A DNA stretch of 64,000 bases from contig NZ_JAQGNT010000009.1 in the NCBI RefSeq assembly GCF_028291725.1, positions 1 through 64,000 on the forward strand. Reading direction: 5' to 3'. The translations under genes were made by a program, and so were the position numbers. The notes under the pieces are model-generated. The model was not told the DNA's origin, made no database searches, and saw only the letters and a list, made by a program, of their open reading frames with translations. The DNA comes from Hydrocarboniphaga sp. (GTDB lineage Bacteria > Pseudomonadota > Gammaproteobacteria > Nevskiales > Nevskiaceae). Shown one piece after another: positions 1-7,611 of this stretch; positions within the stretch are counted from its first letter, which is position 1, and every line of letters starts with the position of its first letter.

Positions 1-383
1 CCGTACTCGCCGAGGTAGCCCACTTCGTCCATGTAGGTCGCGACGTTGTAGAAACTTTCTGCGCGGAGGAAGTAGCCGTCGCGTGGCTGGGCAGGCCCTC
101 TGACGAGAGCAAGGTACTCGTGCAGCGGTGAGATGTCGCCGGCGGATTCCAGTTGGACGTTCTTTGTCCCTCCCTGGGCGCCGAACCCTAGAGCCAGCGC
201 AAGGGCCTCGATCAGCGTGGATTTCCCCGAGCCGTTCTCGCCGACGAGGAATGTCACATCGCGATGGAACGTCAGCCGATCAAGTGCACGGACGGCCGGA
301 ATCGAGAACGGATACCGATCATAGCTCTCGACCCTATCTCTTTTTAGGGACGCCTGAATCAGGAAAGGCTTCTCGTACTTCAT
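1..383 (-). CDS. AAA/ABC-type predicted ATPase, N-terminal part (runs off window)
   Basis: The ATG at 383 opens a frame that continues past the window edge, so only about 127 N-terminal residues are visible. A clear Walker A motif, GENGSGKST, follows a short beta-rich N-terminus (FPSIPAVRAL-like, then VTFLVG). The layout matches stand-alone predicted ATPases of the COG3910/AAA_23 type, which hydrolyse ATP but have no settled role and often sit in accessory or defence regions. It lies 87 bp downstream of the phosphatase gene on the same strand, so the two could be co-transcribed. Both are inside what looks like the end of a Tn7-like element. Walker B and signature motifs are outside the window. 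Confidence 0.75.
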   Translation of the reverse strand, partial: MKYEKPFLIQASLKRDRVESYDRYPFSIPAVRALDRLTFHRDVTFLVGENGSGKSTLIEALALALGFGAQGGTKNVQLESAGDISPLHEYLALVRGPAQPRDGYFLRAESFYNVATYMDEVGYLGEY

Positions 384-470
384 TGCTCCGTCACCCTTCT
401 GTCCGGTCTTTCACTCATGGAACGCGGCAATTGCCTCTTCCTGGACCCGAGTCTCGACGGCGCGAGGTAA

Positions 471-1172
471 TCAGATCTCCCGTACCTTGGCGATCGCGTT
501 ATCGGTCGTGAAGCCGCGACTCTTGAGCCAGCACGAAGCCACCGTGCCAGCGCGCCCGATGCCGCCGACGCAATGTATGACCACGTTACGCTTCTGCTCA
601 AAGCGCTCCCGGATACATGCGACGGACTCGTGAAGTTCGGTGGCGCTCGGCGATCTGCCATCGAGCGTGGGAGTGTGTAGAACATCAATGCCACGAGCGC
701 GATAGGCGTCAAGCAATCCTTCCACTCCATACCGCGCAAACTCGTCGCGTGCCAGCAGGCAGATCACGGAGGTCACGCTTGACGCCCGGAGCGCGTCGAG
801 ACTCTCCTCGAGAATCCGCCCGACATTCTTGCGCCCCGGAAGCCAGGTCAGGCCGACCCGTGCATCACCGGCCGCCATTGTCAGCAGCCAATCAATGCGA
901 AGCCCGACGGAAGCCGGGATCTTCCGCCGGAACTGTGCTGCCGCAGCCGACGCGGCAAAGAGTGCCCAGCGCTTCTGTAGCGGATTCGCTTCTTCGAACA
1001 ACAGGGTGTGGACCGCGTATCGGACCTGCCCGATCAGCAACTGCATCGGATCACGATCTGCGCTCACCAGAGCCGGGTAGTAGCTCCGCAACATCCGGAC
1101 GGCGGCATACGCCCGCTGGATCTTCGGCGACTTAAACTCCTTCTCGCCTCCTTCGGGAAGGCCAGCCGCCAA
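471..1172 (-). CDS. Dual-specificity/tyrosine phosphatase-like protein, probably 5'-truncated
   Basis: The C-terminal half carries the Cys-phosphatase signature HCVGGIGRAG (CX5R), preceded by a possible general-acid Asp in PTLDGRS, so it should hydrolyse phospho-Tyr/Ser/Thr or a similar phosphomonoester. The N-terminal ~100 residues are helical and I do not recognise them. Only a TTG (1172) is available as a start. The frame stays open and protein-like upstream (acidic and Leu-rich residues) to a TGA near 1232, where sequence composition changes and the TnsD remnant begins. The natural 5' end may therefore have been cut by recombination. It is followed by the predicted ATPase on the same strand. 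The phosphatase assignment is firm; start and biological role are not. Confidence 0.65.
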   Translation of the reverse strand: MAAGLPEGGEKEFKSPKIQRAYAAVRMLRSYYPALVSADRDPMQLLIGQVRYAVHTLLFEEANPLQKRWALFAASAAAAQFRRKIPASVGLRIDWLLTMAAGDARVGLTWLPGRKNVGRILEESLDALRASSVTSVICLLARDEFARYGVEGLLDAYRARGIDVLHTPTLDGRSPSATELHESVACIRERFEQKRNVVIHCVGGIGRAGTVASCWLKSRGFTTDNAIAKVREI

Positions 1173-1245
1173 GTCCTCGACGAGCAGCAGCCGGTCCGTC
1201 AGTGCGAGGGCGTCCTCGAACTCCTCGTCGGTTCAATCCCCCCTC

Positions 1246-2037
1246 ATGGAGCACCTGGGGGTGCATGAGGTCCTACAGAGGTCCAGCCTCCGGGATGTGG
1301 AAATCCATACCCCAGCAGCGCTGATGATCGCGGATTTACTCGGGCTTGTTGAGCGTCCCCTCGAGCGAGAACACTTGGCCATAAGTTGGTGGAGCGATGT
1401 ATCCGAACTAGTCAGCATGCAGCAAATCGCCTGTGCGATTTCCGATTGGAAGGCCTGCGTTGCTCTAGAATCGGAGGACCATCCAGTAGTAAGCCCCAAG
1501 GCCACTGCGAGACGGCTGTTCTTCGAGCCGATTGGTCGGGAATGGCTGAGGTTGGGCCCACAATCAGTCAAGCTCGTGCAGAAATCTACGCTTCGATGGA
1601 TAAATAAGCATGATGGTGAGTGGCTCCGTCAAATTCGCAAGGCACTTACGAGAAGCACCAGCTCGATGTTGCCCCTCGATGACGTGCTCGCGGCTCGGGT
1701 GGAAATCGAAGTCGAGCGGCAGCGACTCCGGCTATCTCGTTTTCGCTTGACTGCTTACTCGATCCTTACCCGCATACACGTTCAGGGCGGAAACTACGCC
1801 GCCGGTCTGCATCGATTGCCGAAGACCGCCCTAGCACTAGACCGGATGTGTGAGAGCAAAGACGAACATGAGCGTTTCACCTCCGAGGTCCACCGTCTTT
1901 CGCGCGCTAGGTATGCGCATGAGCCGGCGCGCCTTCAGGTCCTGTCGGTGCTAGAGAGAACTGCTGGGCGGGCTTTCATATGGCAGGGATGGCCGGCCTG
2001 GCTTAGTTCATACCGGCGCGCTAGACATGTATCTTGA
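1246..2037 (+). pseudogene. TnsD/TniQ-type transposon target-selection protein, C-terminal remnant
   Basis: The 263-residue frame matches the C-terminal part of Tn7 TnsD-family proteins. It has a HDGEWL box (family pattern NDREWL), then a basic stretch, the block FRLTAYSILTRI, and LPKTALALDRMCESKDEHE resembling the family LPKT...EVVETREEF segment. Family members are about 500 residues with an N-terminal zinc-finger TniQ domain; that half is missing, so this is a truncated, probably inactive copy. TnsD normally binds a fixed attachment site and recruits the transposase. The reading frame points toward the element end 220 bp away. Its base composition is lower in GC than neighbours. Assignment rests on motif pattern, not a database search. 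Confidence 0.5.
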
Positions 2038-2116
2038 GGGTGGTAATCCGGCAGGTGACGCAGTTAAGAAAGCGGCGCGACGAAACATATTCAGAAAACC
2101 TTCATATATTCAATCT

Positions 2117-2257
2117 TGTAACGGGTTCATCTGGGATAATCCGACACTAGGCGTCAATACCCACCTCTGTTTGTAACGGTTTCAATTGCGTAATTGCCAG
2201 CAGCTAACTCGTTGTTAATGCAGCCAGTCCTGTAACGGATTCAATTGGGGGCTGACA
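2117..2257. mobile_element. Terminal repeats of a Tn7-like element (putative TnsB sites and element end)
   Basis: Three 19-bp direct repeats are spaced 55 and 59 bp apart: 2117-2135, 2172-2190 and 2231-2249, with core TGTAACGG-N-TTCAATTG. The last lies 8 bp from TGACA at 2253-2257. Read on the minus strand the end is TGTCAGCCCC followed by the inverted core. Arrays of transposase-binding sites next to a 5'-TGT end are typical of Tn7-like elements, and a TnsD remnant sits just inside. The other end and any target duplication (expected 5 bp, here ACCGT at 2258-2262) lie outside the window. Between 2038 and 2116 I see nothing else. Confidence 0.6.
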
Positions 2258-3287
2258 ACCGTAGCCATAAGCAATATCGCCGCTTACGGATGATCTGCCT
2301 CTGCGCGAACCACGCGGCGGCGTCCCGGATCGTCTCGGTGATCGGACGCGGGTTCCAATGCAGTTCCCGGCGCGCTTTGCCGTTGTCCATTTCCCTGAAT
2401 GCATTCGACAGAAATACCGCGTCGGTGCTGACCAGGTAGTCCTTGCGCCCCAGCAGTTTGAAGATGCGCTCGACGATCCACGCCAAGGCCGCGGCCACCG
2501 GTAGCGGGATCAGCTTGAGTGGCGGATGACCACCCTGGGCCGCTGCCATCGCGCAGAACTCGCGGTTGTGTATGTACTCGTTGGCGATGATGTAGCGCTC
2601 GCCCGCTCTGCCATGTATTTCAGCCAGCAGGGCTGCTTGCGCCGCGTCACGTATGTCGACGGTCGGCGCCGCCGCATCCAGGGTGAACCGCATCCTGCCT
2701 GCTGCTATGTCCGACAGCATTTTTCCGTGCGGCGTCGGCTGGTAATCCTCGGGGCCATAGGTATTGGCCACACACAGCGCAACGCCGGGCAGGCCTTTTT
2801 CGCGACAATAATTCAGGAAGCGGGTCTCTGCTTCGAGGCGCGCCAGGATGTAAGGCGATGCGCGATCACGCCAATTGAACTCGATCTCTTCGGTAACCGG
2901 TCCGTTGGGGTTGAAGCCGAGTGTGCCCATGCTGCTGGTAAAGATGAACCGTTCGATACCGGTCTCCAGCGCGGCATCCATCGCATTGACCAAGCCCTCG
3001 ACGTTGTTGCGATAGATCGGCGTGACATCAGTCAGCCAGAACCGGGGATCGACCACGCTATAGAAAACGCTACCACAGCCCTGCATCGCTGCGCGCAGCG
3101 AGGCCGGGTCTAGAACGTCGCCCAGAACGATCTCTACATCGAGGCCTTTCAAGGCTTCGGTATTGCTGGTTTTGCGCAGCAGGACCCTCACCTTGCGTCC
3201 CTGCTTCACCAGGAGTCTGGTCGTATGGCTACCGACGAAGCCGCTCGCTCCTGCGACCAGTACGGGCTTCTGTAATGAACGGCTCAT
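2241..3287 (-). CDS. NAD-dependent epimerase/dehydratase (extended SDR)
   Basis: Starts MSRSLQKPVLVAGASGFVG, with the Rossmann GASGFVG motif at residues ~10-16, then FTSSMG and SPYILAR. The last is the usual YxxxK active site with Lys replaced by Arg. It resembles dihydroflavonol-reductase/HpnA-like enzymes that reduce or epimerise a sugar or carbonyl substrate; the substrate is unknown. An ATG at 3350 would extend the frame by 21 residues, but it lies inside a palindromic operator, so 3287 is preferred. The final five residues and the stop are encoded by the Tn7-like end (2241-2257), so the natural C-terminus has been altered by insertion while the catalytic domain is intact. Confidence 0.85.
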   Translation of the reverse strand: MSRSLQKPVLVAGASGFVGSHTTRLLVKQGRKVRVLLRKTSNTEALKGLDVEIVLGDVLDPASLRAAMQGCGSVFYSVVDPRFWLTDVTPIYRNNVEGLVNAMDAALETGIERFIFTSSMGTLGFNPNGPVTEEIEFNWRDRASPYILARLEAETRFLNYCREKGLPGVALCVANTYGPEDYQPTPHGKMLSDIAAGRMRFTLDAAAPTVDIRDAAQAALLAEIHGRAGERYIIANEYIHNREFCAMAAAQGGHPPLKLIPLPVAAALAWIVERIFKLLGRKDYLVSTDAVFLSNAFREMDNGKARRELHWNPRPITETIRDAAAWFAQRQIIRKRRYCLWLRLSAPN

Positions 3288-3344
3288 GGGTTCCCTGGAG
3301 GCATCACAAGTCTTGACGAACACCGTCATTGCCCGCGATATTAG

Positions 3345-3360
3345 TGTCATAACTATGACA
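3345..3360. promoter_or_regulatory. Perfect palindromic operator in divergent promoter
   Basis: TGTCATA-AC-TATGACA is a perfect 7+2+7 inverted repeat between the divergent epimerase and PQQ-dehydrogenase genes, ending 23 bp before the GTG start of the latter. The geometry fits a dimeric TetR- or MerR-type repressor. No regulator gene lies immediately alongside, so the cognate protein is unknown. Confidence 0.6.
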
Positions 3361-3383
3361 TAGATTTTTGGAGGGGATTACTC

Positions 3384-5330
3384 GTGAGCGTCGACCTGGT
3401 CGTCAAGCTGCTTCGCTGTACAACATTGTTGGCTCTGATGGGTGGCGCTCCGTCGGCTTCGGCCGCAGACCCGGACGTCCACCAGCTCGGCATCAAATAC
3501 TCGCCGCTGTCGCAGATCAACGCCGGCAATGTGGCGAAGCTCGAACGCGCCTGGGAATTCCACACCGGCGAAGTGCCGCCGAAGGACACCCAGAACGCGC
3601 TGATCGCTTTCGAAGACCAGCCTAGCCTGATCGAAGGCAACCTGGTGATCTGCACCACGTCCCGGCGCGTCATCGCACTGGACCCGCAGACCGGCAAGCA
3701 GCGCTGGGTGTTCGATCCCAAGGATCCGAAAGTCGGCACGCAGAAATGCCGCGGCATCACCCACTGGGTGGACGACCTGGCGGCGGACGGCGCGCACTGC
3801 AAGTCACGCATCTTCCTGGGCACCGCCGACTACCGGCTGATGTCCTTCGATGCGCGTGACGGCAAGCGCTGTGAAGCCTTCGGTGACAACGGCCAGGTGC
3901 AGATGCAGGCGAGCAAGCCACAGCTGTTCCCTGGCGAGGTCGTGGCCGGCTCCAAACCCGCGGTGGTCAACGGCGTGGTCGTCGTGGGGTCGGCAGTAGC
4001 CGACAACCAGCGCGTCGACGCGCCGAGCGGCCGTGTGCTGGCCTTCGATGCGCGCAGCGGCAAGCCGCTGTGGCAGTTCGATCCGCTGCCGCGCGACCCG
4101 GCCGACCCGGCCGCCAAGACCTGGGCCCGCGGTACGGCCGAAGGCTTCGGCGCCGGTAACGTCTGGGCCAACATGGCCGTCGACCAGGCGCTGGACCTGG
4201 TGTATCTGCCGACCACCAGCCCGTCCGGCGATTTCTTCGGCGGCGACCGCGCCGGCGACAACCGCTACTCCTCGTCGATCGTCGCGCTCAAGGGCTCGAC
4301 CGGCCAGGTGGCCTGGCACTTCCAATTCGTGCACCACAACGTGTTCGACTACGACACGCCCTCCGAGCCGCTGCTGATCGACTGGCCCAAGCCCGATGGC
4401 ACGACGGTGCCGGCGCTGGTGCAGAACAACAAAACCGGCCTGATCTTCGCCTTCAACCGCGCCACCGGCGAGCCCCTGATCCCGATCCGCGAACGGCCGG
4501 TTCCGCAGCAGGCGGTCGCTGGCGAACACCTGTCGCCGACCCAGCCTTTCCCCGAAGGCATGCCGACGCTGGCGCCACAGAGCTTTTCGCCCGACGACGC
4601 CTGGGGCTTCACCTTCATCGACAAGTGGCTTTGCAGCCGCAAGGTCGAGGACCTGAATTACGGCCCGATCTTCTCAGCGCCGAGTCTCAAGGGCACGGTG
4701 TTTTCGCCCTCGGTTGGCGGCGGCCCCAACTGGGGTGGCGGCGCCTACGATCCGGCCACGGGCATCATGGTGGTGCCGTCGAATCGCGTGCCGACCATCG
4801 TCAAGCTGATTCCGGTCGCAGACATCAAGATCGACAAGGCGCAGAAGATCGAGATGGGCGGGCCGATGAACTTCGCCGCCGCCGGCTCGCCGTTCGTGTA
4901 CCAGATCCAGCCGCTGCTCTCGCCGCTCGGCTCGCCCTGCTCCAGGCCGCCATGGGCCGCACTGACGGCGGTGAATCTCGCGACTAAAAAGATCGTCTGG
5001 GAAGTGCCGCTGGGCAGCATCGAGAAACTGCTGCCGGTGAAGCCGCCATGGGACATGGATCTGGACCTGGGTACGCCCGGCGCTGGCGGCCCGCTGGTCA
5101 CGGCCGGTGGCCTGGTATTCATCGGCTACACCTTGGACGATTCGATGCGAGCCTTCGATCTCAAAACCGGCAAGCTGCTGTGGAAAACCGATTTGCCCGC
5201 GGCCGGCACGGCGGTTCCGGTGACTTACGAGGCGGCTGGAACACAGTACGTCGTGATCGCGGCGGGTGGGCATAGCATGTATGGCTCGACCCTGGGCGAT
5301 TCGGTCGTCGCCTACAAGCTCAGACACTGA
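3384..5330 (+). CDS. PQQ-dependent dehydrogenase (quinoprotein, secreted)
   Basis: A 648-residue protein with a signal peptide (Leu-rich core, cleavage after ASA near residue 27) and repeated propeller blades marked by ALDPQTGKQRW, AFDARSGKPLW and AFDLKTGKLLW. This is the eight-bladed fold of membrane-associated glucose- or alcohol-type quinoproteins, which oxidise an alcohol or sugar in the periplasm and pass electrons to ubiquinone. No cytochrome c motif is present. The start is GTG at 3384, with AGGGG nine bases upstream; no nearby ATG fits. It is the first gene of a plus-strand series running into the Cox-type hydroxylase genes, so the alcohol product may feed that aldehyde-oxidase-like enzyme. 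The substrate is unknown. Confidence 0.85.
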   Translation: MSVDLVVKLLRCTTLLALMGGAPSASAADPDVHQLGIKYSPLSQINAGNVAKLERAWEFHTGEVPPKDTQNALIAFEDQPSLIEGNLVICTTSRRVIALDPQTGKQRWVFDPKDPKVGTQKCRGITHWVDDLAADGAHCKSRIFLGTADYRLMSFDARDGKRCEAFGDNGQVQMQASKPQLFPGEVVAGSKPAVVNGVVVVGSAVADNQRVDAPSGRVLAFDARSGKPLWQFDPLPRDPADPAAKTWARGTAEGFGAGNVWANMAVDQALDLVYLPTTSPSGDFFGGDRAGDNRYSSSIVALKGSTGQVAWHFQFVHHNVFDYDTPSEPLLIDWPKPDGTTVPALVQNNKTGLIFAFNRATGEPLIPIRERPVPQQAVAGEHLSPTQPFPEGMPTLAPQSFSPDDAWGFTFIDKWLCSRKVEDLNYGPIFSAPSLKGTVFSPSVGGGPNWGGGAYDPATGIMVVPSNRVPTIVKLIPVADIKIDKAQKIEMGGPMNFAAAGSPFVYQIQPLLSPLGSPCSRPPWAALTAVNLATKKIVWEVPLGSIEKLLPVKPPWDMDLDLGTPGAGGPLVTAGGLVFIGYTLDDSMRAFDLKTGKLLWKTDLPAAGTAVPVTYEAAGTQYVVIAAGGHSMYGSTLGDSVVAYKLRH

Positions 5331-5408
5331 GTAGGTTGGGGTGAGCGCAGCGAACCCCAACATCGGTGCGGATACCTGTCGGGGTTCACTGCGCTCACCC
5401 CAACCTAC
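5331..5408. repeat. Family-1 intergenic inverted repeat (GTAGGTTGGGGTGAGC)
   Basis: Two ~30-bp arms, GTAGGTTGGGGTGAGCGCAG... and its reverse complement, flank a short centre. It begins on the base after the PQQ-dehydrogenase stop. Other copies are at 26157-26235, 40348-40408 (truncated) and 55379-55456. It would form a long hairpin in the transcript. Confidence 0.85.
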
Positions 5409-5434
5409 ACGTTCGGTCTAAAGAGACTCATTCC

Positions 5435-6181
5435 ATGCAGATGACAGGACAGCAGCGGATTTCGGCAACCCGGCAACAGGTCTGGGACGGGCTCTACGAT
5501 CCGGACGTCCTCAAGCGTTGCATTCCCGGCTGCCAGACGGTGACCAAGGAATCCGAGGAGCGCATGCGCGCTGCGGCCGAAATCAAGATCGGCCCGATCG
5601 GCGCGCGCTTCAACGGTACCGTGACGCTGTCGGACATCGATCCGCTGAACAGTTACACGCTGACCATCGAAGCCCAGGGTGGCACGGTCGGTTTCGTCAA
5701 GAGCATCGCCAAGGTGCGGCTCACTGAGGACAACGGCGCCACCCTGCTCGCTTACGAAGTCGACGCGCAGATCGGCGGCCGCCTGGCACAGCTTGGTGGC
5801 GCGATCATGGACGCCACCGCCAAGCAGATGGCGAACCGCTTCTTCCAGCAGTTCGGCTCCATCGTCGGCAAGCCCGCGCAGGCGGCCGCAGCCCAGACTG
5901 CCGCAGGCGCAGCGGTCGCCGCAGGCCCTTCTTATGCCGCACCCGCCTCGCGCGGCACACCGGTCACCTGGATGCTGACCCTGGTCGTCGCCGCGCTGGT
6001 CGGCTACCTGGTCGGTCATGCCAAGGGCGGCGGCGACTCCGAATGGATGGGCCTTGCGATCGGCTTCCTGGTCGTCATCGTCGCCGCAGCCGGCTTCGAG
6101 TTCGGCCGGCGCGCGGCGGCGCCACTGGTAACGCTCGATGCCTCGCTGCTCGCGCGCCTGCTCGACGAGGCCAAGCGGTGA
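5435..6181 (+). CDS. CoxG-like SRPBCC protein with C-terminal membrane segments
   Basis: Starts MQMTGQQRISATRQQVWDGL, the standard opening of the carbon monoxide dehydrogenase subunit G family (SRPBCC fold), with VLKRCIPGC following. In CO oxidisers CoxG helps recruit the hydroxylase to the membrane. After an Ala/Pro linker (residues ~150-175), two hydrophobic segments (WMLTLVVAALVGYLVG and GLAIGFLVVIVAAAG) give a membrane anchor. The ATG at 5435 is chosen because it restores the family N-terminus; the frame is open upstream but that part is repeat DNA. The stop overlaps the next gene's GTG by four bases, so translation is coupled. Confidence 0.85.
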   Translation: MQMTGQQRISATRQQVWDGLYDPDVLKRCIPGCQTVTKESEERMRAAAEIKIGPIGARFNGTVTLSDIDPLNSYTLTIEAQGGTVGFVKSIAKVRLTEDNGATLLAYEVDAQIGGRLAQLGGAIMDATAKQMANRFFQQFGSIVGKPAQAAAAQTAAGAAVAAGPSYAAPASRGTPVTWMLTLVVAALVGYLVGHAKGGGDSEWMGLAIGFLVVIVAAAGFEFGRRAAAPLVTLDASLLARLLDEAKR

Positions 6182-7044
6182 AACCGGCGCCGTTCGATTA
6201 CCTGGTTCCGTCGACGATAGAAGAAGCCTGCGCGCAGCTCGCCGAGGCCGGCGGCGGCGCCACGCTGCTCGCCGGCGGCCAGACGCTAATGCCGCTGCTG
6301 GCACTGCGCATGAGCCAGCCCTTCATCCTGATCGACATCAACCGGATCAAAGCGCTCAAGGGCGCGACGCGCGTCGACGGCGGCACGCGCATCGGCCCGA
6401 TGATGCGCCAGAACGAAGTGATCGCCGATCCGACGCTGGCGCGGGAGCTGCCGGTGCTGGTCACCGCGGCTCAGCATGTCGGCCATCACCAGACGCGCAA
6501 TCGCGGCACCATCGGCGGCTCGATCGCACTGGGTGAGCCGGCCGCCGAACTGCCGGCGACCGCGGTTGCGCTTGGTGCCTCGGTGGAAGTGCGCTCGACG
6601 CGCGGCAGCCGCCGCATCGCAGCGACGGATCTATATCTCGGCCCGTATGCCACTGCCCTGGAGCCGGAAGAAATGATCACGGCGATCCACTTTCCCGACT
6701 GGCCGGACGACTCGATCTCGCTGTTTCGCGAAGTGGCACAGCGTCCGGGCGACTTCGCGCTGGTCGGCCTGACCGGCGCCGTCACGGTGAAGGACGGTTG
6801 CATTGCGCGCGCCGGCATCGCCTGGTTCGGCATGGGCCCGACGCCGATCAGAGCGCGCCAAGTGGAAGCGGCGCTGCTCGGGCAGCCGATCGCCGATCTG
6901 GATCTGGCCGGCCTTGCCGAGCTGGCCGTTGCGGATACCGCGCCCTTCGACGATCTGCACGCCACGGCCGAATACCGGCGCACGGTCGGGCGGCGCATTT
7001 TCGCGCGCACGCTGGGCGAAAGGCTGAATCGCAATGGCCCGTAG
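6178..7044 (+). CDS. FAD-binding medium subunit of xanthine dehydrogenase/CODH-type hydroxylase (CoxM-like)
   Basis: 288 residues starting at GTG 6178 in a GTGA overlap with the CoxG-like gene. FAD-binding motifs LLAGGQTLMPLL and RNRGTIGGSIA sit where CoxM/CutM subunits have them. The subunit passes electrons from the 2Fe-2S centres to FAD and then to the acceptor. The gene's TAG stop lies inside an inserted family-2 repeat (7041-7120), so the original C-terminus may have been slightly different. It is followed by the small and large subunits, giving the unusual order G-M-S-L. Confidence 0.88.
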   Translation: MKPAPFDYLVPSTIEEACAQLAEAGGGATLLAGGQTLMPLLALRMSQPFILIDINRIKALKGATRVDGGTRIGPMMRQNEVIADPTLARELPVLVTAAQHVGHHQTRNRGTIGGSIALGEPAAELPATAVALGASVEVRSTRGSRRIAATDLYLGPYATALEPEEMITAIHFPDWPDDSISLFREVAQRPGDFALVGLTGAVTVKDGCIARAGIAWFGMGPTPIRARQVEAALLGQPIADLDLAGLAELAVADTAPFDDLHATAEYRRTVGRRIFARTLGERLNRNGP

Positions 7045-7120
7045 GTCGGCAATCCTTTGCCGACGTGCGCGCTGCGATGCGCAATCGGGGTCTCACGTCG
7101 GCAAAGGATTGCCGACCTAC
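7041..7120. repeat. Family-2 intergenic inverted repeat (GTAGGTCGGCAATCC)
   Basis: Arms GTAGGTCGGCAATCCTTTGC... and the reverse complement ending GACCTAC. It supplies the stop codon of the medium-subunit gene and separates it from the small subunit. Further copies are at 19282-19360 and 55268-55347. Confidence 0.85.
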
Positions 7121-7137
7121 ATGAGCGGGAAACCTTT

Positions 7138-7611
7138 ATGAGCACGCACCCCATCCAGCTCACCATCAACGGCCGGCGTCACGATGCGACGGTGGAAGGT
7201 CGGCTGGTGCTCAGCGATTTCCTGCGCGGTGACGCCGGCTATACCGGCGTGCACGTCGGCTGCGAGCATGGTGTCTGCGGCGCCTGCACTGTGATCGTCG
7301 ATGGCTTGGCCGTGCGCTCCTGCCTGATGCTGGCCGTGCAGGCCGACGGCGCGGCCATCACCACGGTGGAAGGACTCGCCGCCGATGACGGCACGCTGCA
7401 TCCGGTACAGCAGACGATGCGCGACGAGCACGGCTTGCAATGCGGTTTCTGCACGCCCGGCATCGTCATGACGCTCGCCGCGCTGACCGGCGGACCGAAC
7501 AAGGCGAACAGCGAAACGCTGCTCAATGCATTGTCCGGCCACATCTGCCGCTGCACCGGCTACCAGGGCATCCGGCGCGCGGCGCTGAAGCTCGCCGGAG
7601 ATGCCGCGTGA
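7138..7611 (+). CDS. 2Fe-2S small subunit of molybdenum hydroxylase (CoxS-like)
   Basis: 157 residues with two iron-sulfur sites. The plant-type ferredoxin cluster is CEHGVCGACTV with a later RSC; the second, helical cluster is CGFCTPG plus CRCTGY. These are the invariant cysteines of CoxS, XdhC-type and aldehyde-oxidase small subunits. The start is ATG 7138, 17 bp after the end of the intervening repeat. It ends in a GTGA overlap with the large subunit, so the pair is translationally coupled. Confidence 0.92.
   Translation: MSTHPIQLTINGRRHDATVEGRLVLSDFLRGDAGYTGVHVGCEHGVCGACTVIVDGLAVRSCLMLAVQADGAAITTVEGLAADDGTLHPVQQTMRDEHGLQCGFCTPGIVMTLAALTGGPNKANSETLLNALSGHICRCTGYQGIRRAALKLAGDAA

Noticed and set aside
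1231-1245. GGTTCAATCCCCC as a possible fourth transposon-end repeat
   Set aside because: It shares only CGGTTCAAT with the core, lacks TGTAA, and lies far from the other three at a composition break.
2117-2249. Three spaced repeats that could look like a short CRISPR array
   Set aside because: Repeats are 19 bp, imperfect, only three, and lie at a transposon end; no cas gene is present.
3288-3350. Upstream ATG (3350) as epimerase start
   Set aside because: It lies inside the perfect palindrome and adds 21 residues before the Rossmann fold without family precedent.
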